A stretch of 64,000 bases of DNA from JACCTU01 sp963769665 (GTDB lineage: Bacteria; Actinomycetota; Thermoleophilia; Gaiellales; Gaiellaceae): assembly GCA_963769665.1 (NCBI GenBank), contig CAVYMQ010000003.1, positions 1,922,001 to 1,986,000 of the forward strand, in the 5' to 3' direction. The notes under the pieces are model-generated. The model made no database searches. It worked only from the letters and a program-made list of their open reading frames with translations, and was not told the origin of the DNA. Made by a program: the position numbers and the translations under genes. Numbering within the stretch: the first letter of the stretch is position 1; the number at the start of each line of letters is the position of its first letter. Positions 1 through 6,904 of this stretch are shown in pieces.

Positions 1-1
1 C

Positions 2-1213
2 GACCGACTCGGTCGGCGCGTCGACCTGCTCGAGGCAGCGGGCCGTTGCGCGAGGGCGCTCGGCTCGTCGCTCGACCTCGACGAGGCCTTCGGGGCGTTC
101 ATCCGCGAGCTCCGCGGGCTCGTGCCGTTCGACCGGACGGCGATCGTCCTCGCGGAAGGAGGCGTCGCACACGTGATGGCGACCGCAGGCGTCGCGTCGT
201 CCGACGTGTTCCCGCCCGGCAGCCACCGGCCGATCGCGGGGTCGCTCCTAGAGCAGGTGCTGCGCGGCGAGACGATCTACCGCGAGGACATGCGCGAGAC
301 GCGCTTCTACGAAGAGAGCGAGCTCATGAGGCTCGGCCTGCACTGCCGCGTGGTCGCGCCGCTGCTCGCCGGCGCGCGCACGATCGGGATGATCTCGGTC
401 GTCCGCAAGGAGCCCCGCTCGTTCACGCAGGAGGAGGTCGAGCTGCTCTCGCTCCTCGGACGCTTCGTCGCGACCGCGGTCGAGAACATCCGCGCCTACG
501 ACGCAGAGCGCACCACGGTCGAGGAGCTGCGTCGCCTGTCGGCGCTGCGCGCCGATTTCGTCTCCCTCGTCTCGCACGAGCTGCGCAGCCCCATGGCGAC
601 GGTGATCGGCTCCGCGCGGACGTTGCAGCAGCGCTGGCGCGAGCTGAAGCCCGAGCAGCGCGAGTCGTTCCTGGCGCTCATCGCGGACGAGACGAACCGC
701 CTCGCGACGCTGGTCGCCGACGTGCTCGACACCTCGCGTATCGAAGCGGGGACGTTCAGCTACACGTTCGACGACGTCGATCTGGCCGAGCTGCTCCGCG
801 ACGTCGTGGCGGCGGCGGAGGTCGGCCAGGACGAGGTCCCGCTCGCGACATCGATCTCCGAGCCCGTGCCGGCGATCCGCGGTGACCGCGAACGCCTGCG
901 CCAGGTGCTCGCGAATCTCGTCGAGAACGCCGTCAAGTACTCGCCGTCCGGCCAGCCGGTGGAGGTGAGCGCAGCGGCGCTCAACGGGAACGTCGTCGTG
1001 ACCGTCCGTGACAGGGGTCCCGGCATCGCAAACGACGACCAGTCGTTGATCTTCGAGAAGTTCGGCCGCGCGCGCTCGGGCAAGGCGCTTCCGGGGACGG
1101 GGCTCGGCCTCTTCATCGCGCGCTCGATCGCGGAGGCGCACGGCGGCACGCTCGACGTGCGCTCGGCGCCCACCGAGGGCGCCACCTTCACGCTCGTCCT
1201 CCCGACGGCTTAA
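2..1213 (+). CDS. GAF-domain sensor histidine kinase (5' end outside window)
   Basis: The reading frame is open from base 2, so the gene begins before the window; 403 residues are visible. About residues 10-165 look like a GAF sensory domain. It is followed by a histidine-kinase dimerisation domain with H-box SHELRSPM and a catalytic domain with N-box ENAVKYSP, G1 DRGPGI, F-box FEKFGRA and G2 GTGLGLFIA. No transmembrane segment is visible, so the visible part is probably cytosolic. It should autophosphorylate and pass phosphate to a response regulator, but none lies next to it. Its TAA stop shares the TTAA with the stop of the convergent pafBC gene. Kinase identity is secure; the signal sensed is unknown. 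Confidence 0.93.
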   Translation, partial: DRLGRRVDLLEAAGRCARALGSSLDLDEAFGAFIRELRGLVPFDRTAIVLAEGGVAHVMATAGVASSDVFPPGSHRPIAGSLLEQVLRGETIYREDMRETRFYEESELMRLGLHCRVVAPLLAGARTIGMISVVRKEPRSFTQEEVELLSLLGRFVATAVENIRAYDAERTTVEELRRLSALRADFVSLVSHELRSPMATVIGSARTLQQRWRELKPEQRESFLALIADETNRLATLVADVLDTSRIEAGTFSYTFDDVDLAELLRDVVAAAEVGQDEVPLATSISEPVPAIRGDRERLRQVLANLVENAVKYSPSGQPVEVSAAALNGNVVVTVRDRGPGIANDDQSLIFEKFGRARSGKALPGTGLGLFIARSIAEAHGGTLDVRSAPTEGATFTLVLPTA

Positions 1214-3231
1214 GCGCTGACGCGCATGCGCGTGACGCCGAGCTCCTGCGCCAGCTCTTTGGCGCGGCGAGCGATCACGGGCCGCAGCTCGGCCGGCTCG
1301 AGGACGACGGCCTCGCCGCGCTGCCCGAGCACCTCGCCGACCAGCCACTCTTCGCTGCCGATGCGCACCTCGCGGAGCGCGCTGCCGTCACGGAGCAGCA
1401 CAGCGCCGCGCTCGACCTGCCAGCGCGCGACGACGGGCGAGTACAGGATCTTCGCGAGCCGCGAGTCGCGGAACTCGTGCGGGTCGAAGCCCTCGCGCCG
1501 CTCGAAACGCTCCTTCGTCAGCTTGGCCGTGCGCATCCGGTCGAGGCGGAAGCTGCGTTCCGCGTCGCGCGAGCGGTCCCACGCGTGCACGAGCCAGTTC
1601 GGCAGCGCGCGCTCGAGGACATACGGCTCGACGAGTCGCTTCGTCCAGGTCTCCTCGCCTTCCTTCTGGTACTCGATCTCGACGAGACGCCGTTCGCGGA
1701 TCGCCTCGCTCAGCGTCTTGACGAGGTCTTCCTCCTCGGCACCGACGTGCGCCTCGGGGTGCTGCGAGAGCTCGAACTGGCCGAAGGTCTCCTCGAGCTT
1801 GCGCCGGACCTTCTCAAGCGGGTTGTGCGCCTCGGCGGCGATCATCGGGCCGACGAACTCGAGGGCGAGCGTGATCGCGCGCGCCTCGAGCGGCGTCAGC
1901 CGTGGCGCCGCGCGGAACGTGTCGCCGTAGAGCTCCTTGTCCACCCGGACGACGTCTCCCTGCAGCTCGGCGTAGACCGCGTAGCAGCCGCCGCCGAAGT
2001 TGACGAGGGAGAGGAGGGCGAGGTGGTCCTGCAGCTGGTCCTCCGGGATGTGGAAGTTCTCGACCAGCTCGCGGGCCGGGATGACGGCTGACGGCTCGTC
2101 ACCGCAGCGGGCCAGCAGGTAGGCGAGCAGCGCCTGGAGCAGACCGAAGCGCTCCGGCACGACAGGCCCGGCGGGACGGTCGCCCTCGTCGTCGCGGGCA
2201 CGGCGCGTCTTCGTCGCGGCAGGCTCGGGCGGAGCTCCCTCGTGCACCTCGCGGACCTTGCGAAGCGCCGAGCCGACGACGCGGCGGAGCTCGTCCGGCT
2301 CGATCGGCCGCGCGCGACCGTCCTGGCGCAGCACCCACGACGCGAGCAAGGGCAGTGACGCGTACGACGTGACGAAGACGTCGTCCTCAAAGCGTCCGTG
2401 GTCGCCGAACTCGCGCTGGACCCACCAGGCGGTGTCCGGCGCCATCTCGATCCGCGCTTCCCCGGTCGCTTCGCCGATCTGCCAGTTCGGCCGTCCGCGA
2501 TGGTCGTCGATCTCGAACTCGGCAGGGATGCGAAAGTCGCGCTCGCGTCTCGTTGCGAAGCGGATGTCGCCACGGATGCGCGACACCTTGAACGTTCGGA
2601 TGTCCTTGCGCACGAGGTCCTGGCCCACGACGTACCAGCCTTCGCGGTCGCGAAACAGCCCGTACGGGTTGACCGTGCGCTCCTGCTCACGGTCGCTCGA
2701 GATCGACCAGTAGTTGAACTTGGCGGTGCGCTGCTTCGAGATCGCGCTCTCGAGCTTGCCGAGCCGGCCGGGCATGTCGGCCGAGTAGTCAGGGTCGTCG
2801 ACCTCCAGATCCACGCGCAGCGCCGTCGGCGTCGGCGTCGACGCGAAGCCGGGACGGCCGAGCGCGAGGTTCTGCAGCGCGAGCCGGAGCGGTTCCGCGT
2901 ACGCGAACTTGCCCTCGAGCATGTAGAGCGATGTCTGAAGCGCCGCGAGCTCGTCGTCCGAGAGCTCGAGCGGGGGGAGGAAGTACTGCTCCGACGTGAG
3001 CGTGTACAGCTCCTCGCCGGTGAACTCGTCGCGCTGTGACTGGAGCGGCACCCCGAGGGCCAGGAGCTCGGCCCGGTCGGAGTAGAACCGCCGCGCGAAC
3101 GCCTCGTCCGACATCTCCTGGTAGCCCTCGACGTTCTGCTTCACGTCGCGCGCCGTCAGAGGCCGCCGCTCGGCCATCAGGAAGGCCACGAGCGAAAGCT
3201 GGCGAATGAGCTTGTCAGTGTCGTGCGACAG
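1210..3231 (-). CDS. pafBC: Fused PafB-PafC WYL-domain transcriptional regulator
   Basis: About 673 residues made of two similar halves, each with an N-terminal winged-helix region, a WYL sensory domain and a WCX-like C-terminal region. In mycobacteria PafB and PafC are separate subunits that activate the LexA-independent DNA-damage response; here they are one polypeptide. The first GTG, at 3189, would cut the first helix that aligns with mycobacterial PafB (S/TDK-x-x-R-x-L). In-frame coding continues upstream to a TAG at 3246-3244 with only a CTG at 3231 as a plausible start. A TAGAGT -10-like box lies 9 nt before that CTG, so I extend the gene there. The conventional alternative is 1210-3189. 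Function is confident, start uncertain. Confidence 0.85.
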   Translation of the reverse strand: MSHDTDKLIRQLSLVAFLMAERRPLTARDVKQNVEGYQEMSDEAFARRFYSDRAELLALGVPLQSQRDEFTGEELYTLTSEQYFLPPLELSDDELAALQTSLYMLEGKFAYAEPLRLALQNLALGRPGFASTPTPTALRVDLEVDDPDYSADMPGRLGKLESAISKQRTAKFNYWSISSDREQERTVNPYGLFRDREGWYVVGQDLVRKDIRTFKVSRIRGDIRFATRRERDFRIPAEFEIDDHRGRPNWQIGEATGEARIEMAPDTAWWVQREFGDHGRFEDDVFVTSYASLPLLASWVLRQDGRARPIEPDELRRVVGSALRKVREVHEGAPPEPAATKTRRARDDEGDRPAGPVVPERFGLLQALLAYLLARCGDEPSAVIPARELVENFHIPEDQLQDHLALLSLVNFGGGCYAVYAELQGDVVRVDKELYGDTFRAAPRLTPLEARAITLALEFVGPMIAAEAHNPLEKVRRKLEETFGQFELSQHPEAHVGAEEEDLVKTLSEAIRERRLVEIEYQKEGEETWTKRLVEPYVLERALPNWLVHAWDRSRDAERSFRLDRMRTAKLTKERFERREGFDPHEFRDSRLAKILYSPVVARWQVERGAVLLRDGSALREVRIGSEEWLVGEVLGQRGEAVVLEPAELRPVIARRAKELAQELGVTRMRVSA

Positions 3232-3254
3232 GGCGCAGCGACTCTAGCGCGTCT

Positions 3255-3710
3255 CTAAGCTGCGACCTTCGAGCGCGATTCCAAATGCTGGTGCGAGGGG
3301 CAGTAGTCGCGCTCAGGCAGGGGAGTGCGCTGGCACGGCTTGCCCTTGCGAGTGGTCGCGCGGCAGCGGGCAACCCCGCCGTCGAGCGCGCCCTGCTCGA
3401 TCTGGTCCTCGATGAAGGCGCAGGCGGCGCTGACGCCCTCCTGCACCGCCCAGGCGACCTCCGCCTGCACGGTGATCGGGAAGTAGCGACGGATGTCCTG
3501 GAAGAGCGCGCGCTCCGGCTTTGCGAAATAGAGCGGGTCGGCAGCGAGCCGCTCCATGGTCTGCTGGCACGCGTCGAGCACTTCGCGGCGGAACTCCAAC
3601 TGCGTGTCCTCGTCCACGTACGGGTCGATCAAGTCCTTGATGGAGCGATAAATCGCCCGCGAGTACTGATACATGCAGTGCTGGAGTTGGAGTGTCTGCT
3701 CGTCGATCAT
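3255..3710 (-). CDS. Hypothetical protein with C-terminal CCCH zinc-binding motif
   Basis: A 151-residue protein I do not recognise. Residues 1-110 are mainly helical and acidic with many aromatic residues. The C-terminal 35 residues hold CRATTRKGKPC followed by YCPSH, a short Cys-Cys-Cys-His knuckle seen at the ends of many small bacterial proteins and likely to bind zinc. There is no signal peptide or membrane helix. GGGAG about 10 nt before the ATG could serve as ribosome binding site. It has its own promoter with a leader of about 75 nt carrying a palindrome. It is transcribed in the same direction as pafBC, just upstream, so co-transcription is possible. A nucleic-acid-binding or regulatory role is only a guess. 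Confidence 0.75.
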   Translation of the reverse strand: MIDEQTLQLQHCMYQYSRAIYRSIKDLIDPYVDEDTQLEFRREVLDACQQTMERLAADPLYFAKPERALFQDIRRYFPITVQAEVAWAVQEGVSAACAFIEDQIEQGALDGGVARCRATTRKGKPCQRTPLPERDYCPSHQHLESRSKVAA

Positions 3711-3749
3711 CGGTCGTCGTTCTCCCGCAAGAGCGTCGTCAAATGGCTG

Positions 3750-3764
3750 TTAACCCCGGGTTAA
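3750..3764. promoter_or_regulatory. Palindrome TTAACCC-C-GGGTTAA, operator-like
   Basis: A perfect 7-bp inverted repeat with a 1-bp centre, in an AT-richer pocket. It lies in the 5' leader of the gene starting at 3710, about 22-36 nt downstream of the start site predicted from the promoter at 3793-3821. It is too short for a terminator and has no T run, so a dimeric repressor site is the likeliest reading. The regulator is unknown. Confidence 0.45.
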
Positions 3765-3792
3765 ATGTCCGTCGCCCGACCCCTTGAAACCG

Positions 3793-3821
3793 AGTCTATA
3801 CAGATCGGGGCCGTGTTACAA
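3793..3821 (-). promoter_or_regulatory. Promoter for the zinc-motif gene at 3710 (TTGTAA-17-TAGACT)
   Basis: On the minus strand TTGTAA (3821-3816) is separated by exactly 17 nt from TAGACT (3798-3793), a good match to a housekeeping sigma promoter. TAGACT recurs as the -10 box of other genes here (5000-5005, 6460-6465, 6889-6894, 29890-29895). Predicted transcription start is near 3786. The rest of the 3711-3853 gap holds only the palindrome at 3750-3764. Confidence 0.6.
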
Positions 3822-3853
3822 AGTCGGCGCCCACGTTGCCTCGAAAGAGAACG

Positions 3854-4519
3854 TCAGCGGCTGATCTGCCGGATGTAGGCGGCGGGATAGAGGTTCTGCA
3901 CGCGCCCGACGCCCTGCAGGGCGGCCCGCTGGTCGGCGTAGATCCCGCTGAAGACGACGTAGTACCCGGGGTGGAGGCTCGAGAACTCGGCCGAGTCGAT
4001 TACGCCCACCTCGGGCAGCTTGCTGGCCAGCACTTCGCGGGCCTTCCGGACCGCCTGGGCCCTGCCGCCGCTCGCGGGCAGGGAGGCGATGACGATCGTG
4101 TAGCCGTTCTGGCTCGGCGGCCAGTCGACGAGCTGGGGCGCCGGTGGCGGCTCGGTCACGGTCGGCGTCGGCTCGGATTCGGTCGGCACGGTCGTGGCCG
4201 GCTCCGTCGGGGTGGATTCCGTGGTCGGCGTCGAGATCGAGCTCGGGCCGGTCGCATTGATCACCTCGGGGGCATCGTCGTTCCCCTGCGAGATGAGGAT
4301 CGCGACGCCGGTCATCACGGCCGCGACGAGGAGCGCGGCGAGGATCGGCAGGAGCCAGCCCGGCAGGCGCCTGCGCACCTGGTGCTGCCATGCCGTTCCG
4401 ACGCTGCTGGCGATTCCGGCGCCGGGCTGCCGCAGGCCGCACTCGAGGCAGTACTCCTGCCCCGGCTCGACGTGCGCGCCGCACCTGGGGCAGTTGCCGC
4501 TGCCGCCGCCGGCGGTCAC
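3854..4519 (-). CDS. Zinc-ribbon membrane protein with SPOR-like extracytoplasmic domain
   Basis: A 221-residue protein from a GTG that overlaps the stop of the upstream gene as GTGA. Order of parts: N-terminal zinc ribbon (CPRCG ... CLECG, residues about 10-30), one transmembrane helix (about 55-77), a long Thr/Pro/Glu-rich linker, then about 80 residues resembling a SPOR domain (starting GYTIVIAS, ending near YIRQI). SPOR domains bind peptidoglycan stripped of stem peptides, usually at the septum. The expected topology is zinc ribbon inside and SPOR-like domain at the wall. Coupled to another zinc-ribbon gene, the pair probably works together. The SPOR assignment rests on pattern and length only. 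Confidence 0.75.
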   Translation of the reverse strand: MTAGGGSGNCPRCGAHVEPGQEYCLECGLRQPGAGIASSVGTAWQHQVRRRLPGWLLPILAALLVAAVMTGVAILISQGNDDAPEVINATGPSSISTPTTESTPTEPATTVPTESEPTPTVTEPPPAPQLVDWPPSQNGYTIVIASLPASGGRAQAVRKAREVLASKLPEVGVIDSAEFSSLHPGYYVVFSGIYADQRAALQGVGRVQNLYPAAYIRQISR

Positions 4520-4992
4520 GCGTCGTGTGCCGCGACCGTGCCGCAGCTCGCGCAGAACTTGGCGTCGGCCGGGAGCGCGTGCCCACAGCTCGAGCACGCG
4601 ACGAGCGCGTCACCGGCCGGCCGGCCGCAGTTCGCGCAGAAGTGCTGACCCCACAGGACCGGGGCGCCACACGCGCACCGAGCCGACGGCGGCGAGCGGT
4701 GGACGCTCGTGGCGGCCGACAGGAGCATCTCGAGCTCGTGGAGACGGTCCTCGAGGCCGATCAGGTCGGCGCCCTGCTCGTAGACGAGATCCTCTCGGAA
4801 CTCGTCCCGGCGGATCATCTCGAGCACGATTCCACCCAAATCGCGGATCCGCTGCTCGCGCAGGCGAAGCAGCGTCCGCCGCTCGCGGCGCAGCTGGCCG
4901 GTGGGCGGGAGCGGCCTGCGGGCCGGCGCCTCGGGGGCGGCCGGCTGCACGTCCGGGGTCGGACGAAGCACGCGCGACAGAAACGAGCTCAT
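4516..4992 (-). CDS. Double zinc-ribbon protein
   Basis: 158 residues. A Pro-rich N-terminus (1-35) is followed by a charged helical region (about 36-95) and two zinc ribbons at the C-terminus: CACG ... CANCG and CSSCG ... CASCG. There is no membrane helix or signal peptide. It lies first in a two-gene unit and overlaps the next gene (zinc ribbon, membrane helix, SPOR-like) by GTGA, so the two products are probably made together and may interact. A TAGACT box 7 nt before the ATG suggests a leaderless transcript. No enzyme motif is visible; an adaptor role is an inference. Confidence 0.78.
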   Translation of the reverse strand: MSSFLSRVLRPTPDVQPAAPEAPARRPLPPTGQLRRERRTLLRLREQRIRDLGGIVLEMIRRDEFREDLVYEQGADLIGLEDRLHELEMLLSAATSVHRSPPSARCACGAPVLWGQHFCANCGRPAGDALVACSSCGHALPADAKFCASCGTVAAHDA

Positions 4993-4999
4993 GGGCGCG

Positions 5000-5005
5000 A
5001 GTCTA
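5000..5005 (-). promoter_or_regulatory. -10 box TAGACT, leaderless start for the zinc-ribbon pair
   Basis: TAGACT on the minus strand ends 7 nt before the ATG at 4992, placing the predicted transcription start at or within a base or two of the start codon. No clear -35 element is seen at the matching distance. Confidence 0.5.
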
Positions 5006-5013
5006 ACGCCGAG

Positions 5014-6453
5014 CTACAGAGCTTCCGGCTTCCGGGGAAGCTGGAAGACGACGAGCCGCTCCTCGGTCATCTCGCGCACCGCCCACGCGGGGCCCTCGCG
5101 CGTGTTGCCCGAGTCCTTGACGCCGCCGTAGGGCATCTGGTCCGCGCGGAACGTCGGCGCCTCGTTGACGATCACCCCGCCGAACTCGAGCCGTTGCGCG
5201 GCCGCTAGCGTGGGGCGGAGGTCGAAGCTGAAGATCGCAGCCTGCAGCCCGTAGCGCGTCGAGTTCGCCAGGTCGATCGCCTCGTCGAGCGAGCTCGTAC
5301 GCGTCAGCGTCACGACGGGGCCGAAGACTTCCTCCGACTGCACCTTGTCGGTCGGCGCGGGGTTGGCGATCACCGTCGGCCGCAGCAGCCCGTCGGGCGT
5401 CAGCTCGCCTCCTGTGAGCACCTCGCCGGAGCTCTCGTGGATCCACTCGAGCACGCGGTCTCGTTCCTGGTCCGCGATCAGCGGGCCGACGTCGGTGTCG
5501 TCGTCGGCCGGATCGCCGACCTTCAACGCCTCGACCTGCGGAACGAAGTCGCGCACGAAGTCGTCCCAGGCGCCGTCCATCACGTAGATGCGCTGGACGG
5601 AGATGCAGCTCTGCCCCGCGAAGGAGAACGAGTTCGCGGCGAGCTTCTCCGCCGTCGACGGAGGTGCGTCGCAGCACACGATCGCCGGCGTCGCGTTGCC
5701 GAGCTCGAGGTTGACCTTCTTGCGAGGCGCGCGCTCGCGGATTCCCCAGCCGACGTCGCCCGAGCCCGTGAACGTGATCAGGCGCACGCGTTCGTCCTCG
5801 ACGAGCACGTCGCCGATCTCGGAGGCGGGCCCGACGACCACGCTCAGCCAGCCCGGCGGGAGGCCGGCCTCTTCCTCCAGCTCGGCGAGCAGGAGGGCCG
5901 AGAGCGGCGTCTGCGTGGCCGGCTTCAGCACGACCGGGCAGCCCGCGGCGAGCGCGGGCGCAATCTTGTGCGCGACGAGGTTGAGCGGGAAGTTGAACGG
6001 TGAGATCGCGCCGACGACGCCGATCGGCACGCGGAGCGTGAACGCGAGCTTTCCCTCCCCGGCCTGCGACCCGTCCATCGGGACCATCTCGCCGGCGAGC
6101 GTTCGCGCCATCACTGCTGCGAAGGTGTAGGTCGACATTGCGCGCGCCGCCTCGACACGCGCCGCCTTCATCGGCTTGCCCGCCTCCTCCGAAATCGTGC
6201 GGGCGACCTCCTCGTGGCGGCGGCCGAGCGCGCCGGCGACCTTGACGAGGATCTCCGCGCGCTTGTGCGCCGGCAGCGGGCTCTCGAGCGCTCGGGCGGC
6301 GGCGTCGATCGCGCGGCGCGTCTCGTCGGCGCCGCCTTTCGCGACCCGGCCGACCACCTCGCCCGAGTACGGCGAGCGAACGTCGATCCACTCGCCGGTC
6401 TCGACCCACTCGCCGGCGACGAACAGCTTGCGCTCGGTCGCGGTCGTGGCCAT
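5014..6453 (-). CDS. NAD(P)-dependent aldehyde dehydrogenase
   Basis: 479 residues, the normal length for the aldehyde dehydrogenase superfamily, which oxidises aldehydes to acids using NAD(P)+. Visible motifs are ISPFNFPLN, the glycine turn TFTGSGDVGWG, the general-base Glu in NLELGNATP and the catalytic Cys in GQSCISVQR. The GQSCISVQR form is typical of the branch with lactaldehyde, phosphonoacetaldehyde and non-phosphorylating glyceraldehyde-3-phosphate dehydrogenases; the substrate cannot be told from sequence alone. The ATG has TAGACT 6 nt upstream. The cNMP-binding gene upstream is read in the same direction, 15 nt away. Confidence 0.93.
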   Translation of the reverse strand: MATTATERKLFVAGEWVETGEWIDVRSPYSGEVVGRVAKGGADETRRAIDAAARALESPLPAHKRAEILVKVAGALGRRHEEVARTISEEAGKPMKAARVEAARAMSTYTFAAVMARTLAGEMVPMDGSQAGEGKLAFTLRVPIGVVGAISPFNFPLNLVAHKIAPALAAGCPVVLKPATQTPLSALLLAELEEEAGLPPGWLSVVVGPASEIGDVLVEDERVRLITFTGSGDVGWGIRERAPRKKVNLELGNATPAIVCCDAPPSTAEKLAANSFSFAGQSCISVQRIYVMDGAWDDFVRDFVPQVEALKVGDPADDDTDVGPLIADQERDRVLEWIHESSGEVLTGGELTPDGLLRPTVIANPAPTDKVQSEEVFGPVVTLTRTSSLDEAIDLANSTRYGLQAAIFSFDLRPTLAAAQRLEFGGVIVNEAPTFRADQMPYGGVKDSGNTREGPAWAVREMTEERLVVFQLPRKPEAL

Positions 6454-6459
6454 GCGGCC

Positions 6460-6465
6460 AGTCTA
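6460..6465 (-). promoter_or_regulatory. -10 box TAGACT for the aldehyde dehydrogenase
   Basis: Exactly 6 nt separate this minus-strand TAGACT from the ATG at 6453, so the mRNA would start at the start codon. The box lies in the 15-bp gap after the cNMP-binding gene, whose stop it abuts. No -35 match at 16-18 nt. Confidence 0.5.
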
Positions 6466-6468
6466 GAT

Positions 6469-6882
6469 CTACGGCCTCCGCTCGAGGCGCTCGCCGAGCG
6501 CTTCGAGCACCTTGCGCTGGATCGTCGGCGACTGGTCGAGCATGCGCCGGAACGCACGGTCGGTGATCACGAGCGCGCGCGTCGGTGAGACGGTCGTCAC
6601 GGTCGCCGTGCGCGGGAGCTTCGTGACCAACGAGATCTCCCCGAAGAAGTCTCCGTCGGAGAGCGTCCGGAGCTTCTTCTTGCCGCGCGTCACCTCCGCG
6701 GTCCCGTCCACGATCACGAAGAACTCGCGGCCCTGCGCACCCTCGCGGGCGAGTTCCTTGCCTTCCTTGAAGTCGAGCTCGTCGGCGATCTTCCCGATTG
6801 CTTCCAGCTCGGGGCCTGAGCAGCGCGCAAAGAGCGGCACCTGCTTCAAGAGCTTCTGCTTCGCGTTCTTCCGTAGCTCCAC
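6469..6882 (-). CDS. Stand-alone cyclic-nucleotide-binding domain protein
   Basis: 137 residues forming one CRP/FNR-type cNMP-binding beta-barrel: LFARCSGPELEAIG start helix, GREFFVIVDGTAEV strands, and the phosphate-binding cassette region FFGEISLVTKLPRTATV, where the Arg and Glu that hold the cyclic nucleotide are expected. No helix-turn-helix follows, so it is not a CRP-type DNA-binding regulator. It may be a small sensor or partner protein. It starts at a GTG with TAGACT 6 nt upstream, divergent from the thiolase gene, and sits just upstream of the aldehyde dehydrogenase. Ligand not predictable. Confidence 0.85.
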   Translation of the reverse strand: MELRKNAKQKLLKQVPLFARCSGPELEAIGKIADELDFKEGKELAREGAQGREFFVIVDGTAEVTRGKKKLRTLSDGDFFGEISLVTKLPRTATVTTVSPTRALVITDRAFRRMLDQSPTIQRKVLEALGERLERRP

Positions 6883-6888
6883 GGCGCG

Positions 6889-6898
6889 AGTCTAAGCT
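6889..6898. promoter_or_regulatory. Overlapping divergent -10 boxes (TAGACT / TAAGCT)
   Basis: In the 22-bp gap between divergent genes, minus-strand TAGACT (6894-6889) ends 6 nt before the GTG at 6882, and plus-strand TAAGCT (6893-6898) ends 6 nt before the ATG at 6905. They share two base pairs, so the two promoters should exclude each other and both give leaderless mRNAs. Confidence 0.5.
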
Positions 6899-6904
6899 TG
6901 TCAC

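Noticed and set aside
46..885. Long Arg-rich frames beside the kinase and throughout the window
   Set aside because: Their composition (Arg, Ala, Pro, Gly) is that of shadow frames in high-GC genes; the overlapping frames carry clear protein domains.
3212..3220. TTGTCAGTG matches the first half of the mycobacterial PafBC promoter motif
   Set aside because: The motif needs TANNNT 8 nt downstream; here it is CAGGGC. It lies within the pafBC coding start and points away from any gene on the plus strand.
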